The notes beneath the pieces were generated by a model. That model saw only the letters and a program-made list of their open reading frames with translations, was not told where the DNA came from and searched no databases. From Candidatus Bathyarchaeota archaeon (GTDB taxonomy: Archaea > Thermoproteota > Bathyarchaeia > Bathyarchaeales > Bathycorpusculaceae), in contig JAGTQX010000003.1 in NCBI GenBank assembly GCA_018396675.1, positions 248,001 to 312,000 on the forward strand: 64,000 bases of DNA, given 5' to 3'. The position numbers and the translations under genes were made by a program. Of the stretch, positions 53,126 to 61,687 are shown piece by piece (positions within the stretch are counted from its first letter, which is position 1; every line of letters starts with the position of its first letter).

Positions 53126-53626
53126 TTAGGTTTCTATGAATTCCTCGTTTATCCACCAAGCTTTTTTCTTGCCTATTTTCTCGCCTGGATAATAAGTTAT
53201 TATTGATTTGCCGAGTTGTTTTTGTGAAGTTTTTTCTATTTTTCTTAGTCTGTTTAGGATTAGCCACCTGTTTGTTTTAAGGTATTCTGCCAGTTCAGGT
53301 GTGGTTGCGCCTTTGTAATGTATCAGATAGTCTATTATTTTGTGGTCTAGTTCATCGGTGCAGAAGGCGTGTAAATCAATTTTTCCTTTGTCATAGGCGA
53401 GTAGTTCCAAATCTGCAAGGTATTTTCTCATTTGGGAGAACTCGGCTTCAAGTTTTTCTAGTCGCTGTTCCATTTCGAGGAGCTTGTCGGGTTTTGGTGT
53501 TTTTTGAAGCTTTTCTATTATGGCGTCTCTTATGAAGTTGCTTCTTTCACCTTCTGGAACTCGCAGAACCATTTCTTTGTACACTTCGTCGGGTATTTTT
53601 ACGGAAATAACCCTCAATTCGTTCAT
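53126..53626 (-). CDS. Ribbon-helix-helix/winged-helix transcription regulator
   Basis: 166 aa from the ATG at 53626; upstream ATG (53635) and GTG (53641) codons are possible. The N-terminal strand and helices (RVISVKIPDEVYKEMVLRV, GERSNFIRDAIIEKL) form an RHH/CopG-type DNA-binding domain. A coiled coil follows (about 52-80), then a winged-helix-like C-terminal domain (TTPELAEYLKTNRWLILNRL). Divergent from the FBP aldolase/phosphatase gene, whose promoter has tandem 9-bp repeats that it may bind. Confidence 0.75.
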   Translation of the reverse strand: MNELRVISVKIPDEVYKEMVLRVPEGERSNFIRDAIIEKLQKTPKPDKLLEMEQRLEKLEAEFSQMRKYLADLELLAYDKGKIDLHAFCTDELDHKIIDYLIHYKGATTPELAEYLKTNRWLILNRLRKIEKTSQKQLGKSIITYYPGEKIGKKKAWWINEEFIET

Positions 53627-53694
53627 GAACGTCATCCACACAGTTTCTATGTTGACTATTTTCTATTTCTTTCGGAAATCTTTTAAACGCTAAA

Positions 53695-53721
53695 GTTTCA
53701 ACTCTAAAACGGGTTTCAACT
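53695..53721 (+). promoter_or_regulatory. Tandem GTTTCAACT repeats in the fbp promoter
   Basis: GTTTCAACT occurs at 53695-53703 and again at 53713-53721, 18 bp apart, between a TTTTAAAC TATA-like element (53681-53688) and the ATG at 53735. RHH regulators commonly bind tandem direct repeats, and such a gene is divergently adjacent, so this is a candidate operator. Confidence 0.45.
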
Positions 53722-53734
53722 AGAAGGGGTATAG

Positions 53735-54856
53735 ATGCCCAAAAAAACCACAATTTCACTCATAAAATGTGATGTGGGCTCCCTAGCTGGACACCATGTC
53801 GTTCCTAAACCGCTCCTTGACGTAGGAGAAAAAAACCTTAAAGTAGCTAAAGAGAATGGGTTGATAAACAGCTATTACGTTTTCAATGTTGGGGACGATT
53901 TACAACTTCTCATGGTGCATGAAAAAGGCGAATCAAACTCTGAAATTCACCAACTTGCATGGAACACTTTCCAAGAAGCGGCAAACAAAGCCATGAAACT
54001 GAAGCTTTACGGGGCTGGGCAAGACTTGCTAAAAAACGCGTTCAGCGGCAACATACGAGGACTGGGACCAGGAGTTGCCGAAATGGAAATTGAAGAAAGA
54101 AAATCAGACCCAATAGTAGTCTTCGCAGCCGACAAAACCTCCGCTGGAAGCTTCAACCTGCCATTATTCCGAATATTCGCCGACCCAATGAACACAGCAG
54201 GCCTCATAATTGACCCGGAGATGGCTGGAGGCTTCAAATTCGAGGTTGTAGACGCCCAAGAAGGAAAAAAAGTTGTTCTAAAATGTCCAGAAGAAATGTA
54301 CGAACTCATCGCCCTGATTGGAACCGTGGAACGTTACATAGTTTCAAGGGTTTGGCGCGCCAGAGACGACTTATTGTGCGCTTCAAGCAGTGTGACACGG
54401 CTGTCATTAATTGCTGGTAAATACGTTGGAAAAGACGACCCAGTCATGATTGTACGTGGACAACATGGGCTTCCCGCAGTCGGGGAAATACTTGCACCAT
54501 TCATGCACAGCTATCTTGTAGCAGGATGGATGCGCGGAAGCCACTGGGGTCCAATAATGCCAGTAGGATTAAAAGATGCCAGATGTACGCTTTTCGATGG
54601 TCCGCCGAGGATGGTAGCGTTGGGACTCCAAATATCTAATGGCGGGATAGCATGTGATGATGAAGGAAAACCTATGATAGCAGACTTGTTTGCGGACCCG
54701 GCGTTTGACTTGTCAAGAAAGGAAACACTGAAATGTGCTTCCATGCTTAGGCGCATGGGCGAGTTTGAACCAGCACGTTTAAGCGTTGAATCTATGGAAT
54801 ACACAACATTGCCGCAGGTTATCGCGAAGCTCAAGGAGAGATTCCAGCCAATCTAG
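53735..54856 (+). CDS. fbp: Bifunctional fructose-1,6-bisphosphate aldolase/phosphatase
   Basis: 373 aa, class V FBPase. Metal and substrate blocks: CDVGSLAGHHVVPKP, FAADKTSAGSFNLPLFRIFA, LIAGKYVGKDDPVMIVRGQ (with the Schiff-base lysine) and MEYTTLPQ (with the catalytic tyrosine). It joins triose phosphates and dephosphorylates the product, driving gluconeogenesis one way. Its stop codon overlaps that of the convergent regulator gene in a shared CTAG. Confidence 0.95.
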   Translation: MPKKTTISLIKCDVGSLAGHHVVPKPLLDVGEKNLKVAKENGLINSYYVFNVGDDLQLLMVHEKGESNSEIHQLAWNTFQEAANKAMKLKLYGAGQDLLKNAFSGNIRGLGPGVAEMEIEERKSDPIVVFAADKTSAGSFNLPLFRIFADPMNTAGLIIDPEMAGGFKFEVVDAQEGKKVVLKCPEEMYELIALIGTVERYIVSRVWRARDDLLCASSSVTRLSLIAGKYVGKDDPVMIVRGQHGLPAVGEILAPFMHSYLVAGWMRGSHWGPIMPVGLKDARCTLFDGPPRMVALGLQISNGGIACDDEGKPMIADLFADPAFDLSRKETLKCASMLRRMGEFEPARLSVESMEYTTLPQVIAKLKERFQPI

Positions 54857-55473
54857 GCTGATGACAATTGTTGCCTTATTAGAGCCAGCTCTTCACATCG
54901 GTTTTTAACGACTTCGTAGAGCTTTCTCCGAAGCTCCTCTCCAGACAGTTCAAGTTCTTTGATAAAAGCTGTTTTTCTGCTGAGCTCTGCGTCTCCTAAC
55001 CCGGTGAACCATGCTTCAAAGTCACCTCTGTTCAAATGAAACTCTATTGAGGTTACGTCAACCTTCTGAATTTTGTCACAGAAATCTCTCAAGCCGGCAG
55101 CGTAAATGTTAAGCGGCTTTCCGATGTCTGCGTAGAAATGAAAGGATTTTTCCACTGGCACATAAGCCAAAATTTGTTTGGCTTTCTCGCCGTCAACTGT
55201 TGGCAAGCCGAGAACTTCCCGTCCCTTTACAGTTATGACATAATAGCCCTTTTTGACGGTTTCAACATAGCCTTTTTTGGCGAGGCCGATTACATGCATC
55301 ATAACAGTTGGAAAGCCAAGCCCAACCTCATCCGCCACTTCTACTGGTTTGACAGGCTTGTTAAGCATCCAGATGGTTTCCAGAATTAGCCTCTTCACAG
55401 GTGATAAACTCAAGTTTAGCGCCACCTCAAAAACTATATATTGTGAGTTTGAGTTTTTCAGACTTTCGCTCAC
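54853..55473 (-). CDS. Winged-helix protein with DUF5752-like C-terminal domain
   Basis: 206 aa. Residues about 20-85 form a wHTH (LILETIWMLNKPVKPVEVAD, GFPTVMMHVIGLAKKGYVE). The C-terminal half (SFHFYADIGKPLNIYAAGLR, then EFHLNRGDFEAWFTGLGDAE) resembles DUF5752, a domain often beside carbohydrate enzymes. It is divergent from the glycosyltransferase at 55666 and convergent with fbp, so a role in sugar-linked regulation is plausible. Confidence 0.65.
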   Translation of the reverse strand: MSESLKNSNSQYIVFEVALNLSLSPVKRLILETIWMLNKPVKPVEVADEVGLGFPTVMMHVIGLAKKGYVETVKKGYYVITVKGREVLGLPTVDGEKAKQILAYVPVEKSFHFYADIGKPLNIYAAGLRDFCDKIQKVDVTSIEFHLNRGDFEAWFTGLGDAELSRKTAFIKELELSGEELRRKLYEVVKNRCEELALIRQQLSSA

Positions 55474-55665
55474 CTAGGGTTACAGCTTCTGTTGAAACAG
55501 TGCCGTGAACCATTATTTTAACCGTTTGAAACGTGCACTCGCAGAAGATGTTTAAACACAGCACATAAAACGGATAACCTCGTAACCAGCGCATCTCTCC
55601 GAAAACATAAATAGGAGCCGTTAAACTACATTAGCCTACAACAGTCTATAAAATGGGAAACTATC

Positions 55666-56916
55666 ATGAAAATGGCTGTGCTTGTCTACGAGTATCCGCC
55701 GAAAATTGTTGGTGGCTTAGGAACATACGCCGCGGAAATCACCCGAAAGTTCGTCTTAATGGACCACGATGTCACAGTTTTCACCATGAACGACGATGAA
55801 GGCAGCTTACCGACACGCGAGATTTGGCGCGGCATAGAAATTCACCGACCACTCCACATCGACATTTCAGATTCCCTGCCAGATGTGGTGGCTGAAGACG
55901 TTAGAAAATGGGGCAGAGGAATCCAACTTTTCTCAAAAATTCTGGTTTACAATTACTTGAGTGCTTCAAAACTTGTTAACGAGTTGATGGGAAAAGAAGG
56001 GTTCAAATATGACCTTGTGATTGCTCACGACTGGCTTTCAGTTATCGCTGGTATAACCATAAAAAGGGAGACTGGACTACCATTAGTTTTTCATGTTCAC
56101 TCAACAGAGAAGGGCAGAACTCTTGGAAACGGTTCTGAAGTTGTAAGCAACATTGAACTTCGCGGCGCGCAAGCAGCAAACATGATTGTGACGGTTTCAT
56201 ATGCCATGAAAGACGAGTTGATAAAACTTGGTTTTCCACGTGAAAAAATCGAAGTGTGTCATAATGGTGTCGACCCGCAAAAGTATAATCCCGACGACAT
56301 TAACCAAGAACAAATAGCGAAAATCAGAGAATTTTATGGCATAAAACCAGAAGACTCGATGATTCTCTTCATCGGAAGACTGGTGGGCGTTAAAGGCGTT
56401 GACAAACTAATAATGGCTATGCCGCACATACTGCATAAAATCCCAAACGCGAAACTTGTCATTCTCGGTTTAGGCGACTTGCAAGATTACCTAGTTAACC
56501 TTGTTAGAACAATGAAGCTTCAAGACTTCGTCAAATTTAATTTTGAATTCGTGCCAGAAGAAGAACGCATACTTCACTACGCGGCATGCGATGTTGCAGT
56601 TTTCCCAAGTCTATACGAGCCTTTTGGAATAGTTGCCTTAGAAGCAATGAGTATGGAACGCCCAGTAGTAGTCGGCGCAGCCGGAGTAAGTGGAATGCGT
56701 GAAATAGTAATACCATGCGGTGAGGAACAGTGCGGCTTCCACATAAACCCAAGCAACCCCGCTGACATAGCATGGGGAGTTACAAGCGCTTTAGAAAGCC
56801 CTGAAAAAAAGAAATGGTTAGGAAAAAATGGAAGACGCCGAGTGTTAAGCGAGTTCACATGGGATAGAATAGCCGAAAAAACACTTCAACTCTATGAAAA
56901 AGTGATTAAACGTTAA
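55666..56916 (+). CDS. Glycosyltransferase, glycogen synthase-like GT4
   Basis: 416 aa. The N-terminal YEYPPKIVGGLGTYAAEITR has the K-x-GG-type loop of starch/glycogen synthases and GT4 enzymes; IAHDWLSVIAGI and the donor-domain motif YEPFGIVALEAMSMERPVV complete the GT-B active site. It may make glycogen or a related glucan. The DUF5752-like regulator is divergently adjacent. Confidence 0.83.
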   Translation: MKMAVLVYEYPPKIVGGLGTYAAEITRKFVLMDHDVTVFTMNDDEGSLPTREIWRGIEIHRPLHIDISDSLPDVVAEDVRKWGRGIQLFSKILVYNYLSASKLVNELMGKEGFKYDLVIAHDWLSVIAGITIKRETGLPLVFHVHSTEKGRTLGNGSEVVSNIELRGAQAANMIVTVSYAMKDELIKLGFPREKIEVCHNGVDPQKYNPDDINQEQIAKIREFYGIKPEDSMILFIGRLVGVKGVDKLIMAMPHILHKIPNAKLVILGLGDLQDYLVNLVRTMKLQDFVKFNFEFVPEEERILHYAACDVAVFPSLYEPFGIVALEAMSMERPVVVGAAGVSGMREIVIPCGEEQCGFHINPSNPADIAWGVTSALESPEKKKWLGKNGRRRVLSEFTWDRIAEKTLQLYEKVIKR

Positions 56917-56952
56917 CCACAAATACAGGCAAGAACTCGGTGAAAAATAGGC

Positions 56953-57567
56953 TTGAAAGCTTCTACAAGCCTTAAAAAGAAAGTGGCAAGAGAAGCCGCC
57001 GCCCTATTATATTTTGGAATTGAAAAAGAGTATAAACAAGCAAAAACTAGAGCCGCAAAAACTTTAGGCGTAAACTTTCTGCCGTCAAATCTTGAAGTGG
57101 CTGTTGAATTTGATAAGCTCGCTGAAGAAAATGAAGGCTCTGGCCGTCAGGAACGTTTAGTTCAAATGCGTAAAAAAGCGTTAGAAATGATGAAACTTCT
57201 TGCAGAATACAATCCTAAACTGGTTGGAAGTGTTTGGCGTGGAACAATACACCGTGAAAGCGATACAGATATAACGCTTTATTGCAACGATCCACAGGAA
57301 GTATTGGAAAAACTAAGGCAGAATAAACTAAGGGTTATTGAAAGCGAATGGGTGGCCGTAACAAAAAAGGGAAAAAGAAAAAAAGCTTTCCGTATAATTG
57401 TGGAATTGCCCTCAAATGAAAAAATTGAGTTAACAGTTCGAGAAACAGAAGAAGCAAGTATAAAGGAGCGCTGCGAAATTTACGGAGACACAATTTCTGG
57501 ATTAAGCATCCAAGATTTGGAAAAACTGCTTTCAGAAAATCCAACCAAACGTTTTATCCCGATTTAA
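56953..57567 (+). CDS. Nucleotidyltransferase-fold protein (COG2413-like)
   Basis: 204 aa with TTG start at 56953. The pol beta/NTase motif GSVWRGTIHRESDTDITLY provides the GS and DxD catalytic residues; a third acidic strand is in IVELPSNEKIELTV. The N-terminal 85 residues are helical and basic. Substrate unknown; it lies 36 nt after the glycosyltransferase. Confidence 0.75.
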   Translation: MKASTSLKKKVAREAAALLYFGIEKEYKQAKTRAAKTLGVNFLPSNLEVAVEFDKLAEENEGSGRQERLVQMRKKALEMMKLLAEYNPKLVGSVWRGTIHRESDTDITLYCNDPQEVLEKLRQNKLRVIESEWVAVTKKGKRKKAFRIIVELPSNEKIELTVRETEEASIKERCEIYGDTISGLSIQDLEKLLSENPTKRFIPI

Positions 57568-57644
57568 ACGCTTTTCCACTTTACTACATTTAAATATGTG
57601 GCTGGCAATACATGAAATAGACAAAACTAACTGAAGGCACTAAA

Positions 57645-57995
57645 GTGGAGTTTGACAAAGAAACCTTCAAAAAAATGTTTCCAAATCTAGCTAGAGAACT
57701 TGAATCCGGAGAAAACAAAGTCTGCATGAACTCCGTGCGGACAGACGCGAAAGCCGGAGAAAAAATCGCCTCAAAACAGTTTACACATTACGATCCAGAC
57801 GTAATCGACTTCATAAGACGTTGTGACACAGAGGAGCAGGCTGAAGAAATAATAAATTACATGGAAAAAAGAGGCGAAATAACAAAGGATTATGCCAACA
57901 AGCTGAGAAAACAGCTCAAAGATAAAGGCGTCAGAAGCTTTGGTCCAAAGAAGGAGGAGAACTATTACCTGAAACACGGTGGAATACTAAAGTAA
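57645..57995 (+). CDS. DUF2095 family protein
   Basis: 116 aa with GTG start. FKKMFPNLARELESGENKV and the C-terminal KGVRSFGPKKEENYYLKHG are the recognisable blocks of DUF2095, a small archaeal family of unknown function. The middle is helical (about 55-95). It follows the nucleotidyltransferase gene by 77 nt. Confidence 0.75.
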   Translation: MEFDKETFKKMFPNLARELESGENKVCMNSVRTDAKAGEKIASKQFTHYDPDVIDFIRRCDTEEQAEEIINYMEKRGEITKDYANKLRKQLKDKGVRSFGPKKEENYYLKHGGILK

Positions 57996-58154
57996 GACCT
58001 TCAATTTTACTTATAATCTCTTGTTTTATAGTGTTTTTCTAGGTTTCCAAATATGAAAGCGCATCTGCAAAAAGTGCATTAGTTTCTAAAAGTAAATAAG
58101 TAGGTCTTCTGATATTAAAAGGACAGATTTCAAAATCCAGCGGAGGAACCTCGG

Positions 58155-59882
58155 TTGAAAAAAGGAGCAAAGATGTTTACCATCTTGACAGCCGCCGTGT
58201 TAATTCTCGGATTAACTGCATTATGCGTGAGAACCGTGAAGTCTGAAACAGCATACAACGTAGAGTGGGTTAACCACAGAGTGGAAGTCTTATACGACGG
58301 CTACATATTCGTGAATGATACAATAAAAATAAACGGTGAAACGCCGAACAGTTTCATGATAGGTTTTCCATACGAATACGGTGATTATGTTATCCGCTGC
58401 ATAGCTTACGACCCGTCCAATCAGTCGCAGAAATATCGTGTGACTACTAATGTGCCGTTAGAGGAAGGACGCATGGGTTTTTATGGGATTAACGTAAGCC
58501 TTAACCCTCAACCTACGAATGGCATTTTTACTGTTGGGTTTGTACTCTTGAACAGCCTAATTGAGCAGAACTCTGGAAACACTAGTCTTTTCACTTTGAA
58601 TTTTCCAGCATATCCAAGCCTAACAGTGAACGCGTCGGCATGTAACGCTTCTGTCATTTTGCCTCGAACAGCAGAATACCTCAGCGGCACGATTGAAAAC
58701 TTTGATTACGCAGAAAACAAAGAATTGGAATCTTTTGCTTACCAGCCGGCGAACGTGACCTTCCGATTAACCACTGGCGAAATACAGCTTTTCACTGTGG
58801 AAGAGTTCAAGCGTGAAATTAGCGTGAGCAGCACTGGAGAAGTTGAAATTTCCGACAATTATTATGTAAAAAGCCGAGCGCGTAATAGGATCACCAGTCT
58901 TAAAGTTGCTGTTCTGCCAAACGCGTCAAATTTGGTGGTTGAAGATGAATTTGGAAGAAAAGGTAGCTCACCAACGCTGAGTGACACCGAAAAGAACCTT
59001 TACAACGTGACTTTGCCGATGGCGCTTGAAGCTGGAGGAGCAACAAGATTTATTGTGAAGTACTCTCTCCCGAGCAGTATATACGCTTGCCAAAGTGAAA
59101 ACGGTGGTACAGAATTAAGTTTTGAACCGTTCAAGAACATAAATTATTATATTGAAAACGCGTGGATAACATTCAGTTTTCCGGAGGGAGCTAGAGTAGT
59201 TGATATTTCAACTAACACGCTTTATGAGGTGACGAAGGGAGTATTCCAAGAAACTTTTACTGCGCGCACACAAAACGTCTTATTTTTAGATGATGTAACA
59301 ATCAAAATAGTGTATGCCTTTAATCCTTTGTGGTTGTCTCTTCGCCCGACGCTTTGGGTCTGGGCATTGGCGACATTTGGATGCGTCATTGCACTAGTTT
59401 GGAAGAGACCGAAAGCGCCGACACCAGTGCAGGTTACTGTGCCCACTACAACGTCTAGGTTTAGTCCAGAGATGATCAAGTCCTTCGTTGATGCTTACGA
59501 AGAAAGGAGAAAGATAGCTTCAGACATGAAATCTTTAGAAAATGCGGTGAATAGGGGGAGAATCCCGAGGCAAAGATACAAGGTGCAAAGGAAAACTTTG
59601 GAAACTCGCCTTGGCACAGTGTCAAAAAATCTGGATGATTTGAGGTTGAGGTTGCGAGCAGTGGGCGGGCGATATATGGATTTGATGCATCAGCTTGAGG
59701 TTGCAGAGACCGAGCTCAAGGAAGTTGAAGCTAACGTCAAAAGTATAGAAGCACGCCACAAAAGAGGAGAATTGACCCTTGAAGCCTATCGTAAGCTTCT
59801 CTCCGATTACGAGCGGAGAAAAGAAAAGGCTGAAACAACTATCAACGGAATTTTAGTGAGACTACGTGAAGAAATTCGCTAG
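58155..59882 (+). CDS. Exported membrane protein with cytoplasmic coiled-coil tail
   Basis: 575 aa with TTG start at 58155, GGAGG 7-11 nt upstream. Signal helix at 5-27; a beta-rich, sequon-bearing ectodomain to about 390; one transmembrane helix at about 396-414 (WVWALATFGCVIALVW); then a 160-residue cytoplasmic part that is mostly coiled coil (about 440-575, heptads around LGTVSKNLDDLRLRLRAVGG). Layout suggests a transmembrane sensor or scaffold. No family recognised. Confidence 0.75.
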   Translation: MKKGAKMFTILTAAVLILGLTALCVRTVKSETAYNVEWVNHRVEVLYDGYIFVNDTIKINGETPNSFMIGFPYEYGDYVIRCIAYDPSNQSQKYRVTTNVPLEEGRMGFYGINVSLNPQPTNGIFTVGFVLLNSLIEQNSGNTSLFTLNFPAYPSLTVNASACNASVILPRTAEYLSGTIENFDYAENKELESFAYQPANVTFRLTTGEIQLFTVEEFKREISVSSTGEVEISDNYYVKSRARNRITSLKVAVLPNASNLVVEDEFGRKGSSPTLSDTEKNLYNVTLPMALEAGGATRFIVKYSLPSSIYACQSENGGTELSFEPFKNINYYIENAWITFSFPEGARVVDISTNTLYEVTKGVFQETFTARTQNVLFLDDVTIKIVYAFNPLWLSLRPTLWVWALATFGCVIALVWKRPKAPTPVQVTVPTTTSRFSPEMIKSFVDAYEERRKIASDMKSLENAVNRGRIPRQRYKVQRKTLETRLGTVSKNLDDLRLRLRAVGGRYMDLMHQLEVAETELKEVEANVKSIEARHKRGELTLEAYRKLLSDYERRKEKAETTINGILVRLREEIR

Positions 59883-59943
59883 CACACCTAAACACTTTTA
59901 TTTCACCAGTTAAATCTGAAGGAAATCTGGTTGAAGGAGGAAA

Positions 59944-60132
59944 ATGGAGATGGTGAAAATAGTTGTTGACAACCACAAGTGCACCGGATGCGGAACATGC
60001 GTTGACACATGCCCGGTTGGCGTCTACGAAATAAAAGACGGAAAATCCGTCCCAGTAAAAGTCGAAGAGTGTCTTGTCTGCAGAGCATGCGAAGCACAAT
60101 GCCCAGAAGGCGCAATTCAAGTAATCGAATAA
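59944..60132 (+). CDS. Small 2[4Fe-4S] ferredoxin
   Basis: 62 aa; ATG at 59944 or, two codons on, 59950, with AAGGAGG (59934-59940) favouring 59950. Two cluster motifs are CTGCGTCVDTCP and CLVCRACEAQCP, the bacterial-type 2[4Fe-4S] arrangement. Electron carrier; partner oxidoreductase not in the window. Confidence 0.92.
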   Translation: MEMVKIVVDNHKCTGCGTCVDTCPVGVYEIKDGKSVPVKVEECLVCRACEAQCPEGAIQVIE

Positions 60133-60149
60133 CACGCACCATTTCCTTT

Positions 60150-61598
60150 TTATTCTTTCAAGCAATCTTGAAAGAGCCTATCCAAAAACTGTTTTAGGGA
60201 GAGTTTCTCGCGTTTCGCCAGTTTTTTTATGGCTTTACTGACTCCTGTGGCATACTGAATAGCCTTTTTGGGTCTATATGCGATCTGCGGTGGTAAGCCC
60301 ATTTTTTCAGCAGTTTTTCTTAAAACAGCTTTACGGAGCAAATCGTTTCTCGACTCTATTTTAAGATTTAACGGGAGCTTCATTGCAAAATTTACAAGCG
60401 GATAAGTGGCGAAAGGCAACCGAAGTTCCACATTGTTAAAGCTGCAGATTTTGCTGTCCCTTTCAAAATTGGCTTCATGCATTCTTGAAACATCATATAT
60501 GATTGCTTTTTCCGCTAAGGATTCGCCATAACGCGAATATAATGTTAGGTAACGTTTGTAGCCTCCGAAAAGTTCGTCTGCGCCTTGCCCAGAAGACAGC
60601 ATATTTAAGCCTAATTCGCTTGCTTTTTCAGCAGCCCAAAAAAGGGGAACGCCGATGCTGACGTTTAATGGTTCTGCGTTCTCTGTTGCCAATAAAACAG
60701 CGGGAATTGTTTGCTTCAAGTCTTCTTCGCTATAGGTATAAGTGTGCAATGGCAAGTCAAGCATAGTTGCTGCTTCTTTAGCTTGTAATGTTTCAGCTTG
60801 ATTTTCTAGGCTCACGTGAATTAGGCACGTTTTAACTCCGGCTTTTTTGGCTAAAAACGCGGTTAGGCTGCTGTCTAAACCGCCAGAGAAAGCCACGGCA
60901 ACCGTTTTTAAACCTGAAAACCTCTGTTTAGCCGACTCTTCTAAAAGCAGTTTTAGGTTTTTAACCGCTTCATCCATGGTTACGCAGCGTTTGCAGTGAT
61001 TTTTTGCAGGTTTAATTGTTGTTGTTTTTACGCCTTTTTCACCGACAACAAAAATGTGCCTCGGCGGGAAAGAAAACGTTTTATTGATGCCGATTTTCCA
61101 TAATGCTTTGCGTTCGGACGCCACGGCAAACGTATCTTTGTTTTCGCCGTAATAAAGTGGGTATAAACCTAATGAATCTCTTCCCACGATTAGTTGTTTT
61201 GGTTTGGCTATGGCAAAGGCGAAGCTTCCGTCAGAAACGCACATTAAAGCATTCACGCCAGCTTCTACATCGTCTTCAATCGCGTTTACCACCGATTCGA
61301 TATCAGAGAATTCTTGAGGCTGGTAAATTCTTCCGTCGAAAACTAGTGCGGTGCTTTCCAGCATTATAGGTTGCGGTTTATCGTCAGCCAAAATTTTTGT
61401 AAAAACGTGTCCCACAGCGGTTTGGGATTCAAGCTCTTGTATCCGCAACTTTTCCGGTTCAGCTTTCAAGTCTATGCTAGTTGGTGTTGCCAGTCCAAAA
61501 GTGTCGGCGCCCTTTTGCTTTAATGTTTTAAGCATGATGGCTGCTTTTCTTGTTGCTTGTCCGCCTTTTTTGTCGAAAACAGCTACAATCGACCGCAT
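60150..61598 (-). CDS. Asparagine synthase-like protein lacking the glutaminase cysteine
   Basis: 482 aa from the ATG at 61598 (an upstream ATG at 61637 adds 13 residues). The N-terminal class II amidotransferase-like domain begins MRSIVAVFDKKG, so the Cys2 nucleophile of AsnB is missing in either start. The synthetase domain has an intact PP-loop (VAFSGGLDSSLTAFLAKKAG) and SSGQGADELFGGYKRY. It may use free ammonia or adenylate another carboxylate. Divergent from purB. Confidence 0.82.
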   Translation of the reverse strand: MRSIVAVFDKKGGQATRKAAIMLKTLKQKGADTFGLATPTSIDLKAEPEKLRIQELESQTAVGHVFTKILADDKPQPIMLESTALVFDGRIYQPQEFSDIESVVNAIEDDVEAGVNALMCVSDGSFAFAIAKPKQLIVGRDSLGLYPLYYGENKDTFAVASERKALWKIGINKTFSFPPRHIFVVGEKGVKTTTIKPAKNHCKRCVTMDEAVKNLKLLLEESAKQRFSGLKTVAVAFSGGLDSSLTAFLAKKAGVKTCLIHVSLENQAETLQAKEAATMLDLPLHTYTYSEEDLKQTIPAVLLATENAEPLNVSIGVPLFWAAEKASELGLNMLSSGQGADELFGGYKRYLTLYSRYGESLAEKAIIYDVSRMHEANFERDSKICSFNNVELRLPFATYPLVNFAMKLPLNLKIESRNDLLRKAVLRKTAEKMGLPPQIAYRPKKAIQYATGVSKAIKKLAKREKLSLKQFLDRLFQDCLKE

Positions 61599-61687
61599 TT
61601 CTTGTGAACCTTGCCGCCGGCAAATTTTGATTGACACTAGTAAAGCATTAATCTTTAATCAGTCTATCTGTTTCGGGGGATGAATAT

